A stretch of DNA of 5,768 nucleotides from an uncultured Cryomorphaceae bacterium (GTDB lineage Bacteria > Bacteroidota > Bacteroidia > Flavobacteriales > Schleiferiaceae): the NCBI GenBank assembly GCA_937900215.1, contig CALCFH010000285.1:1-5768 (forward strand), given 5' to 3'. The notes under the pieces are model-generated. The model saw only the letters and a list, made by a program, of their open reading frames with translations. It did no database searches and had not been told where the DNA came from. Both the position numbers and the translations under genes were made by a program. This document shows positions 1 through 5,678 of the stretch, one piece after another (position 1 is the stretch's first letter; the number at the start of each line of letters is the position of its first letter).

Positions 1-300
1 CTCAAAAACCAAACACCATTGGAATATGCAATGTGAAAAGGTTTTCTTAAGGCATTTATCTCCCAAAGTGTTGGTAAAACAAAAGCCCTGCATCTTGCAG
101 AGCTCTTGTCAACACTTCGGTCGGATGAACCTATCCCTGGCAGGTTGCTCCTCAGCAGAGCCCGCTTCCGTTTTAGTTCAACGTATCAAATCTCAAAACC
201 AAACTCTATATATACAACTTGTCGAAAAAAGCAGCCACGTTCACACCCAATAAGCAGGGTCTGAAACGCACAACAAAGCAGCCTTAGCAAATAATTTCAA
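1..300 (-). other. Non-coding left edge; possible structured RNA on the minus strand
   Basis: I see no credible gene here. The only longer reading frame (26-253, plus) resembles nothing I know and runs antisense to a long hairpin at 62-120. Smaller complementary pairs lie beside it: GGAT/ATCC at 123-126 and 133-136, and GCTC/GAGC at 147-150 and 158-161. TAAGGC (48-53) and GCCTTA (281-286) could close the whole region, with three more A-T pairs after two mismatches. Near-identical 13-14 base copies of CTCAAAA(A)CCAAAC occur at 1-14 and 192-204. Short hairpins followed by a long one, read on the minus strand, would fit a retron-like or other structured RNA, but no reverse transcriptase is in the window, and the short pairs could be chance. 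This is inference from base pairing alone. Confidence 0.3.
62..120 (-). repeat. Long imperfect inverted repeat (25-bp stem as minus-strand RNA)
   Basis: The inner arms 79-92 and 96-109 enclose a 3-base loop. The outer arms 63-73 and 110-120 continue the stem after a 5-base bulge at 74-78. On the plus strand there are three mismatches (83/105, 87/101, 65/118), all of the A-C type. On the minus strand each becomes a G-U wobble, so the whole 25-bp stem is paired. This favours a function as RNA transcribed leftwards. The loop is not followed by a clear U-tract in either direction, so an ordinary terminator is unlikely. Confidence 0.6.
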
Positions 301-338
301 AAAACTAGCCCTCCGCAAAGCCTTGTAGCTGCTGCAAC

Positions 339-357
339 TGTCTCGATAATCGAGACA
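339..357. promoter_or_regulatory. Operator-like palindrome, copy 1
   Basis: TGTCTCGA-TAA-TCGAGACA has two perfect 8-bp arms around a 3-bp centre, typical of a site for a dimeric helix-turn-helix regulator. It lies about 120 bp upstream of the 478 gene and just right of the structured left-edge region, so it could serve either direction. I do not recognise the cognate regulator, and no regulator gene is in the window. A terminator role is unlikely because no T-run follows on either side. Confidence 0.6.
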
Positions 358-369
358 AAAGCGGTAATC

Positions 370-388
370 TGTCTCGATTTTCGAGACA
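370..388. promoter_or_regulatory. Operator-like palindrome, copy 2
   Basis: TGTCTCGA-TTT-TCGAGACA has the same 8-bp arms as copy 1 and differs only in the 3-bp centre. The two centres (348 and 379) are 31 bp apart, close to three helical turns, so two dimers would sit on the same DNA face. It ends about 90 bp upstream of the start at 478. A TTTG at 413-416 could be a Bacteroidota -33 element, but I found no convincing TAnnTTTG behind it, so the promoter itself is not placed. Confidence 0.6.
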
Positions 389-477
389 AGCCGTTCGGCA
401 AGAGTTCTGAAGTTTGTCCTGTCAATAGCGCTAATTGATGTTTTAGAACAATTGTTTAATCCATAAAAATTAAGAAC

Positions 478-1200
478 ATGGATAAAAAAATGAGTAATAG
501 CATGCGAATGCTACGTGATTTAAACGACTTCCTTGAACAAGAGGAGTCGCAATACGCTGCCAACAGTCAAATGGTAGCTGCGGTGAGCTGGGTAAAGCAG
601 AAACAAGAAGAGCTGCACAAACTGAACCAGCATATTTTATTGCTTAAAAAGCCCTATTCAAAAGAGCGCGATAAAGCACTGGTTGTTGTGGTAGAGCAGT
701 TTTTACAACTGTCGGGATTGTTGAAATCCATTGCATCTACCCAAGGCAAGAGCGACTTGGCGTTTCAATCGAAAGTAACCAAATCGAATTTATTGTTTGG
801 CAAACTGGAGGTGAGGCTAACCAAAGCGAAGCACTTAATTAGCTTAATGGAAGAGCATAAAAAAGAAATAGAAGGCTTTGCAGATGGCGCGCAGATCTAT
901 GCCGATATGTTGACCGCACGAGATCACTTCAATGAGATCAGCCGCAGACCGAATGCAAGAAAGCTGGATGCGAGTTTGGCGCGAAATGAAGCGAATAAGC
1001 TCTTGAAAGAGATAGTGCTTTTCTTAGGTGAGCAACTGGATCCGTTGATGCGCAGTTATTCTATCAGCAAGCCCAATTTATTTGTGGCCTATGCCTCGCA
1101 CCGCAATACTCCCCAATTCGGCAGTGGACGCAAATCGGCACCGAAGGAGAATACCGCAGAGAACAACGATTCGTCCGACATGAACACCCAAGGGATCTAA
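478..1200 (+). CDS. Helical protein of unknown function, 240 aa
   Basis: I do not recognise a named family. The protein is almost entirely predicted helix, rich in Lys, Glu, Leu and Gln, without signal peptide, membrane segment or Cys, so it is probably cytosolic. Amphipathic stretches at about residues 8-28, 35-57, 62-88, 95-130 and 138-185 suggest a helical bundle or coiled coil. Residues 187-210 (LDPLMRSYSI onward, to the AYASHRN segment) end the ordered part, and residues 211-240 are a polar, probably disordered tail. From memory, Bacteroidota accessory regions often carry helical proteins of similar size and layout, ending in a similar Leu-Asp-x-Leu plus Phe/Tyr-rich segment; this likeness is unverified. 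The ATG at 478 was chosen because it gives the full frame; ATG at 490 is an alternative. The leader is AT-rich without a Shine-Dalgarno motif. Paired palindromes upstream suggest repressor control, and a strong terminator follows the stop, so it appears monocistronic. Confidence 0.8.
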   Translation: MDKKMSNSMRMLRDLNDFLEQEESQYAANSQMVAAVSWVKQKQEELHKLNQHILLLKKPYSKERDKALVVVVEQFLQLSGLLKSIASTQGKSDLAFQSKVTKSNLLFGKLEVRLTKAKHLISLMEEHKKEIEGFADGAQIYADMLTARDHFNEISRRPNARKLDASLARNEANKLLKEIVLFLGEQLDPLMRSYSISKPNLFVAYASHRNTPQFGSGRKSAPKENTAENNDSSDMNTQGI

Positions 1201-1231
1201 GCGATGCCATTACATATTGAAGTTTTTTACT

Positions 1232-1264
1232 GAAGCCCGCAGCAAGCGGGCTTCTTTCATTTTG
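1232..1264 (+). terminator. Rho-independent terminator of the 478-1200 gene
   Basis: A perfect 9-bp GC-rich stem, GAAGCCCGC / GCGGGCTTC (1232-1240 and 1246-1254), with a 5-base loop is followed by the T-rich stretch TTTCATTTT. It begins 32 bases after the stop codon on the same strand. Confidence 0.9.
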
Positions 1265-1303
1265 GGGTAGGAGGGAAGTAGTAGACTTTGCATTCATGCG
1301 GAT

Positions 1304-1328
1304 GGGGTAGTGGGCTGGCTTGGGTGGG
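1304..1328 (+). other. G-quadruplex-type motif
   Basis: Four G-runs (1304-1307, 1312-1314, 1322-1324, 1326-1328) are separated by loops of 4, 7 and 1 bases, which meets the usual G3+N1-7 rule. Further G-runs at 1264-1267 and 1273-1275 lie just upstream. It sits beyond the 478 gene's terminator, so a role in that mRNA is unlikely. Confidence 0.5.
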
Positions 1329-1510
1329 TAAGGCTGTTTTTAGCTAAATAAAACTATAGAAAGGGAGGGAAAGCAAATTCGATTGTGGCACTGATTTTTT
1401 TGGAGTGAACGGTAAGGAGAGTTTTTCTGGATGAAACTTGACTAAATAATTGAAGAGAGTACTTCAATATAATTGCTGTTGGAACATTGTGGGTTCATTC
1501 AATTCGTATG

Positions 1511-1552
1511 TAGAAAGTAAAATCCCGGCTGAAAGAAATTCAACCGGGATTT
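1511..1552 (-). terminator. Rho-independent terminator of the microprotein gene
   Basis: Arms 1520-1533 and 1539-1552 form a 14-bp stem with a 5-base loop, starting 8 bases past the stop codon at 1561. The single non-Watson-Crick pair (1529/1543) is C-A on the plus strand but G-U on the minus strand, and only the minus-strand direction has a T-rich run after the stem (TTTTACTTTCT). Both points fix the orientation leftwards. Confidence 0.85.
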
Positions 1553-1560
1553 AGGAAGGA

Positions 1561-1710
1561 TTATTTTCCTTTTGACCCTCCTTGAGAGCCACCTCCTTTG
1601 GAAGTTCCAGAGCCACCTCCAGGCTTGCTAGGTGGATTGTTTCCTCTTCCAGGCCCAGAAGGATTTCCTGTTTTACTTGGTGCATTCTGCACTCCATTTG
1701 ATTTAGCCAT
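1561..1710 (-). CDS. Gly/Ser/Lys-rich microprotein, 49 aa
   Basis: The peptide starts MAKSNGVQNAPSKTG and ends in a glycine-serine-lysine tail. It has 15 Gly, 8 Ser and 6 Lys, no acidic residue, no Cys and no membrane segment, so it is a basic, probably disordered protein. I recall short Bacteroidota hypothetical proteins with a similar Asn-Ala-Pro-Ser / Gly-Asn-Pro-Ser-Gly / Gly-Arg-Gly-Asn-Asn-Pro-Pro pattern; no function is known to me. I chose ATG at 1708-1710. The frame stays open upstream, but the only longer start is a TTG at 1819-1821 and the added 37 residues look unlike the rest. A dedicated terminator 8 bases beyond the stop supports a real transcribed gene. It lies 327 bases downstream of the nuclease-TPR gene on the same strand, so it could be a late cistron or have its own promoter. 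Possible roles such as nucleic-acid binding are guesses from charge. Confidence 0.6.
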   Translation of the reverse strand: MAKSNGVQNAPSKTGNPSGPGRGNNPPSKPGGGSGTSKGGGSQGGSKGK

Positions 1711-2037
1711 AAGACAAGTATTTGTTTTCCTACTCTTAGGTTTTTCGGTTACACCCCGTTTATTATAGTGGTTTCTGGCTCCACTTCTGACTAGAACATT
1801 TCTGTTCACACCAATCTTCAAGCTCTTTTCCTTACACCAGCCCAGTATGTTGGCATATAAAAGTGAATTATTTTATTTCGAACCAAAATTTAGTCAGATT
1901 ATATGTCTTTATAGTGCACTTTGGGTTGAGTTGGGTGCATTAATAAGAGTTAGAACAAAGGACCAATTCGATAATACATTATGAGACAGCGAAATAAAGT
2001 TTAGAACCAATAGAGCGAATAGATTCAAATACAAAGC
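1711..2037. other. Spacer between microprotein and nuclease-TPR genes
   Basis: This AT-rich 327-base stretch contains no gene I can support. I see no clear terminator behind the large gene, so transcription could continue into the microprotein gene. A TATAAT-like string on the minus strand (1762-1767) lacks a convincing partner element at the right distance. Confidence 0.5.
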
Positions 2038-4554
2038 TCACATCATACTCTCCGATCTATCATATAAATGGATTATTTCTTTTTGAGAGAGTATATTAGT
2101 ACTAATCCCGATTTGTAAGTTCTTTTGAAATTGGTCTTTAAGATCACCAAGTAAAGGGTATTTTTCTGTCAAGTTTAATAGAATAGTTAAACCGTCAAAT
2201 ACTCTACCAGATTCAATAAGTATGCTGGAGAATTCTCTTAAGATGTAAGGGTCATTTGGCAAGAGGTTGAGTGCCCTTTCAAATGTTGCTATTGCTGGGT
2301 CGTATTTCCTGCAATTCGCAAATATAGAGGCAATTGCATTAAAACTTTCACCGTCATTGGGGTTTTCTTCAACACATTTTATATAGAGATCAAAGGCTTC
2401 TTTTGGATTTCCTTTTTTCATCTCACAATTAGCCATTGCGTATAATTCGTCGGTTTTTACCGTTTTTTCTTTATTCCTAGAATAGATTGAAATCCGATAG
2501 GCGTTGGAAGTAAACATTTCTAAACTACTTACGTCCTCGATCGAAAATGACCTTAGGTCGTCATAAGCATTTCTAATATAGATATCAGATTCTATTTCTT
2601 CTATAAGAGCACTTAAGTTTCTGATTTTGGGGTTGTTTAATACCGCAAGAACTTCAAAGTAATTGACTTTTAGGCAATCATCAATTTTATCACCAATATT
2701 CTCAAAAGATGTCGAAACAATCCATTTGACAGGTTTCATTTTAGGATTAAAAACAGGATTTGGTTTATTAAGAAATGATTCCGCCTCATTTAATTGTTTA
2801 GCAGCCTTGTGATCGACATAAATTAAATTATCATAAGCTTCTTTGAAATTAAGTCGAAATTTTGTGCGCTTCAATTGGATATATAGTAATGAGTTCTGGT
2901 CCTCTACAAATAAATCTATATCACCCTCCATTTCACCAGCGTTTTCATCTGTAGTTATTTTAACTTTCCAACCTTTCTGTTCAAATAGCTTACCGAAATG
3001 ATCCTCCATTTTTTTTGTTTCTAGTCGTATTGCTGGTTGACTTAGGGCTACTTGGGCGAATGAGTAGAACCAAGTATTACTTGATAAGAACATTTGAGGA
3101 CAAAAAAGAAATCCATTTATATTCAAGAAGGGTTTTAAATAGACATCATACCTCCTATTAAACCTATTGAAATCTGCTTTTTGATTCTGTTTATAACCAA
3201 AATAATTAGTAATATCTGAGGTGGAAACTTTAGGATCACAGGAAAGAGTTTCCGTATTAATTATGGATTGGTCTTTTTCCGGTTTTAGGAAAAATGGTAA
3301 TATCTGCGCATGGCCTGAAGAATTCAGTTTTAAAAGACTCAAGTACGCTTCTACCCAGTTTTGTGAATTTGGTGATAATTCATTTAGAGGCATATCATAC
3401 TTAATATACTTGCCTAAAGAATAAGAAATCAACGGGGTTAATAGTTGTTCAATTTTGGTTTCAGTATTTCGAAATTTAAAAGTTGAATATCCTAAGTCAT
3501 TAAGGAGTTTTAAAGTCGCATACTTATGATCTTCTATTGTTTTTTTTATGTTTGTGCCTTCTATGCTTTTAGGTGGCAGATTACCACTAACCTTACTTGA
3601 TATGGCTTGTCCCATTTTTTGGTATGCTAATCTATTGACATCGTATCTCGCACCACCCACTCGCCAACTATAATACTTTTCAGGGTTTGTGACGAGAATG
3701 ATTTCTTCACCTTGCTCAATAAGTTCAGTATTGAGATCAAAGCTGTAGGGAATGATTATTTGATCGTTATATGCTATCCAAGAGTCTATATATCCAAGAA
3801 GTTTTGCTACTGGAATTTCAGCAATGTTATTTATTGTTTTTTCAAAGTTGTGTACTTCATGAAAAAACTGTTCTTGAAAATTGTCAATGCTAATTATGTC
3901 TTTCCCTTTGCAACGTGTCATCACCAATTCAATAAAGAAGCTATAGACGCTTGCAATGTGGTTGGTTTGTGCAAGGCTACTTTGCTTAAATCGACTTGTT
4001 TCTAAATAAATTATGCATAAACTTAAAATCTGGCTTAAGGAGTTTTCAATGACATCGCCCAAGCATTTTTCTATTTCTTGCCAAATAGAATTCTCTGTTT
4101 TAGAAATCTCTCTCCAAATCTCTTGATGAAGTGCGAATTTTTTTTTGAGTTGAACTGAATTCAGTCTTTGCATTCGCTCAGGAAGAAGAAAGACTTGATT
4201 TATTCTTATGGCTTTTACATAAAGCTCAGGAAATTGACCTGCAAGTTTATCTTCGAAATCACTGATTTGAAGTTTAGACTTGGTGAAGTATTGATACAAA
4301 GCCAGCATTGCTGATTTTGATGTAAGTAAGGTTTCAAAGCGATTATTTTGAAGAATAAAGTCACCAAAAAAGTATTTTGAAGAAGACTCTTCAGTCAACC
4401 AGTTGGTTTTCTTTGGTTTTTCGCCCACCTTCATCGCATAGGATATGCAATGATCAACTCCCACTTTCTCACATAGAATGAGAAAAGCTAAATGGTAGTC
4501 AAGTTTTTCGTAGGCCGCTCTGGCTTGCGCGTTGAAGATCTGAATGTCTGTCAT
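2038..4554 (-). CDS. Putative PD-(D/E)XK nuclease with C-terminal TPR repeats, 838 aa
   Basis: No signal peptide or membrane segment is visible, so the protein is probably cytosolic. Residues 1-500 are mostly helical and match no family I know. Residues 515-580 resemble a PD-(D/E)XK nuclease core: Glu517 in the leading helix, GDIDLF at 544-549 with Asp547 (or Asp545) as metal ligand, then IQLKR at 559-563 giving the Q-x-K form of the motif, as seen in Mrr-like enzymes; the spacing from Asp547 to Gln560 is 13 residues. Residues 701-734, 735-768 and 769-802 are three TPR repeats of exactly 34, marked by NPND and LPND at the ends of the first two, which usually bind proteins. The likely activity is metal-dependent DNA (or RNA) cleavage directed by a partner or sensor; the substrate is unknown. 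The gene is intact, and by eye much richer in A+T than the genes at 478 and 4987, suggesting transfer. ATG at 4552-4554 is preceded by a good TAnnTTTG element about 50 bp upstream. A phage-defence role is plausible but inferred. Confidence 0.75.
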   Translation of the reverse strand: MTDIQIFNAQARAAYEKLDYHLAFLILCEKVGVDHCISYAMKVGEKPKKTNWLTEESSSKYFFGDFILQNNRFETLLTSKSAMLALYQYFTKSKLQISDFEDKLAGQFPELYVKAIRINQVFLLPERMQRLNSVQLKKKFALHQEIWREISKTENSIWQEIEKCLGDVIENSLSQILSLCIIYLETSRFKQSSLAQTNHIASVYSFFIELVMTRCKGKDIISIDNFQEQFFHEVHNFEKTINNIAEIPVAKLLGYIDSWIAYNDQIIIPYSFDLNTELIEQGEEIILVTNPEKYYSWRVGGARYDVNRLAYQKMGQAISSKVSGNLPPKSIEGTNIKKTIEDHKYATLKLLNDLGYSTFKFRNTETKIEQLLTPLISYSLGKYIKYDMPLNELSPNSQNWVEAYLSLLKLNSSGHAQILPFFLKPEKDQSIINTETLSCDPKVSTSDITNYFGYKQNQKADFNRFNRRYDVYLKPFLNINGFLFCPQMFLSSNTWFYSFAQVALSQPAIRLETKKMEDHFGKLFEQKGWKVKITTDENAGEMEGDIDLFVEDQNSLLYIQLKRTKFRLNFKEAYDNLIYVDHKAAKQLNEAESFLNKPNPVFNPKMKPVKWIVSTSFENIGDKIDDCLKVNYFEVLAVLNNPKIRNLSALIEEIESDIYIRNAYDDLRSFSIEDVSSLEMFTSNAYRISIYSRNKEKTVKTDELYAMANCEMKKGNPKEAFDLYIKCVEENPNDGESFNAIASIFANCRKYDPAIATFERALNLLPNDPYILREFSSILIESGRVFDGLTILLNLTEKYPLLGDLKDQFQKNLQIGISTNILSQKEIIHLYDRSESMM

Positions 4555-4567
4555 ATCCGAATTTATT

Positions 4568-4587
4568 AATTATCGCAAGCGATTATT
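4568..4587. promoter_or_regulatory. Inverted repeat in the leader of the nuclease-TPR gene
   Basis: The core ATCGC-AA-GCGAT (4572-4583) is extended by three more pairs after one mismatch, giving a 20-bp imperfect palindrome. It lies between the predicted transcription start and the start codon, 14 bases upstream of the ATG, where a bound repressor or an RNA hairpin could limit expression. Confidence 0.4.
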
Positions 4588-4601
4588 CGTATATGACGAT
4601 G

Positions 4602-4609
4602 CAAACATA
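4602..4609 (-). promoter_or_regulatory. Bacteroidota-type -7 element (TATGTTTG) for the nuclease-TPR gene
   Basis: Read leftwards, TATGTTTG matches the TAnnTTTG consensus of the Bacteroidota primary sigma factor exactly and would start transcription about 40 bases before the ATG. The -33 partner is poor: only TTTC at about the right distance, within an inverted repeat GAAATT-TTT-AATTTC (4632-4646). That repeat overlaps the expected -33 position and might be an operator, but it is purely A/T-rich apart from its ends. Confidence 0.5.
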
Positions 4610-4986
4610 GTGCTATTTCAGATAATTGTGCGAAATTTTTAATTTCACTAGTTCAATGCTTTTTTTCAATCCACGGTACATCAGGGATTGCCGTCGCCCT
4701 AGGAATCTATTGGATTATGGCTGTTTTTTGCGAAAAAAATATAGAATGCTTTTTTGAATTATTGGGCCTCTTATTAGTCACTACCACAAAAGGTCAGAGA
4801 TTAATTCTGAGGTCTGGCAAAAAAAGATCCCCAGTAAACACACACACACTCTCTAGTAAGCCACGGTTGTAAAGTTTGGCACAACCCAATAGGGCGGACT
4901 TACAGATTTAAAATGTATAACCAATAGAAAGTAAAGCTACCAAAGGGCATCTCTTGACGAACCTCTTTACCTCCTCAACTCCTCCC

Positions 4987-5568
4987 TCACCGCTTCCGCA
5001 ACCAACCTAAAAGGAGGCTGTCTTTGATCTTCCATTTGCCTTCGTGTTCTTCTAGGCTTAGCACGGCTCTCGATGCGCCTAAGGGTCCAGGGTTCTGCTG
5101 TATAATCTCTATTTCCCTTTCTCTAACTTCTGAAACAATGGCTACATGACCATAGGCGTTGAATATCGATCCGTCAAAAATCACTAAGTCATCTACTTGC
5201 GGTTTCCACCGGCTTCCGTTGCTGAATTGAACCAAAGCACGCTGCGTGCTGTACTCTCCGTCTCGTAGGCGCTTATCGTAAAAATCCTTGGCATGTCCAT
5301 AAGTGTTGGGCATTTTATGCTTCAGATGCTCATAATAATAGCGCTTTACAAATTCAACACATTGATATTTTAAGCCCAAATTATAGCCCTCCTTGCTGCG
5401 ATTTCTTCCACTAACATTACTTACCGGACCGTTGTAATAGACCTTCACGGTGTTTAGGCTATCGACAGCTTCGCCAATGTTGTGGCCGAAGTGGAGACCC
5501 CGCAAGCCCCAAGCGCTCAGAGCTCCCAAAGCCATCAATCCAAGTAGTACCAATCCAAGCTTCTTCAT
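4987..5568 (-). CDS. Exported CHAP-domain peptidoglycan amidase/peptidase, 193 aa
   Basis: CHAP domains are cysteine hydrolases that cleave amide bonds, most often in peptidoglycan (muramoyl-Ala amidase or cross-bridge endopeptidase). Here the catalytic Cys is Cys70 in YQCVEFVKRYY, the His is His141 in AYGHVAIV, and the third residue is probably Asn159 in QQNPG or Glu154 just before it, all in the usual order and spacing. Residues 1-22 (MKKLGLVLLG and onward) form a signal peptide or N-terminal anchor without a lipobox Cys, so the enzyme should act in the periplasm. The domain fills nearly all the mature protein and no separate wall-binding domain is visible, as in short single-domain CHAP proteins. 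ATG at 5566-5568 was chosen because the signal peptide begins there. It is 105 bases downstream of an outer-membrane protein gene on the same strand, so co-transcription is possible. By eye its G+C is higher than that of the nuclease-TPR gene, suggesting it belongs to the host backbone. A role in wall turnover is inferred; the exact bond cut cannot be told. Confidence 0.85.
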   Translation of the reverse strand: MKKLGLVLLGLMALGALSAWGLRGLHFGHNIGEAVDSLNTVKVYYNGPVSNVSGRNRSKEGYNLGLKYQCVEFVKRYYYEHLKHKMPNTYGHAKDFYDKRLRDGEYSTQRALVQFSNGSRWKPQVDDLVIFDGSIFNAYGHVAIVSEVREREIEIIQQNPGPLGASRAVLSLEEHEGKWKIKDSLLLGWLRKR

Positions 5569-5665
5569 TTTTCAAGAATCTCTTTTTTAGGTGGCTGAAA
5601 TACAAAAAGTCCAACGGCCCATTTGCCTTTGATTGCTTCAGCCTTGATGGTTTTAGATGGGGAAA

Positions 5666-5678
5666 TTGCGTCTCTACA
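5666..5678. repeat. Half of a GTAGAGACGCAA-type palindromic repeat
   Basis: The minus strand reads TGTAGAGACGCAA. From memory, this word is one arm of dispersed palindromic repeats common between genes of Bacteroidota and cyanobacteria. The second arm is absent here. The word includes the TAG stop of the outer-membrane protein gene. It could be a decayed copy or chance. Confidence 0.3.

Larger units (their letters stand above)
1201..1560. other. Convergent non-coding spacer
   Basis: This 360-base gap separates the plus-strand gene from the minus-strand block. It holds one terminator at each end, a markedly G-rich plus strand at about 1264-1345 with a G-quadruplex-type motif, and a 7-bp inverted repeat ATTGAAG/CTTCAAT at 1449-1468 with a 6-base spacer. 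No reading frame in it looks coding. Confidence 0.7.
4555..4986. other. AT-rich spacer between the CHAP and nuclease-TPR genes
   Basis: This 432-base gap holds the promoter and leader described for the large gene. It also holds two copies of AATGCTTTTTT (4655-4665 and 4745-4755), an AC dinucleotide run of six units (4838-4849), and a weak 6-bp inverted repeat GGTTGT/ACAACC (4865-4870 and 4881-4886). I find no convincing terminator for the CHAP gene and no credible gene. Base composition falls sharply here compared with the CHAP gene, so one edge of the AT-rich segment probably lies in this spacer. Confidence 0.5.

Noticed and set aside
62..120. Long hairpin as an integron attC site
   Set aside because: The flanks do not match the RYYYAAC / GTTRRRY core boxes and no integrase is visible.
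26..253. 75-codon plus-strand reading frame
   Set aside because: The composition resembles no protein I know, no leader features precede it, and it runs through a long hairpin whose base pairs favour the opposite strand.
339..388. Twin palindromes as a CRISPR array or terminator
   Set aside because: Only two copies exist with a 12-base gap, which is too short for spacers, and no T-run follows either stem.
1064..1297. 77-codon minus-strand frame overlapping the 3' end of the 478 gene
   Set aside because: It is antisense to a well-supported gene and crosses that gene's terminator.
1711..1821. N-terminal extension of the microprotein from a TTG at 1819-1821
   Set aside because: It needs a rare start codon, and the added residues differ sharply in character from the glycine-rich body; the ATG at 1708-1710 is simpler.
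3221..4005. Two plus-strand frames (3221-3424 and 3712-4005) inside the large minus-strand gene
   Set aside because: Both are shadows of the intact 838-codon frame and show no recognisable protein features.
4717..4872. 51-codon plus-strand frame in the 4555-4986 spacer
   Set aside because: It is short, has unconvincing composition, includes simple-sequence AC repeats and has no promoter or terminator context.
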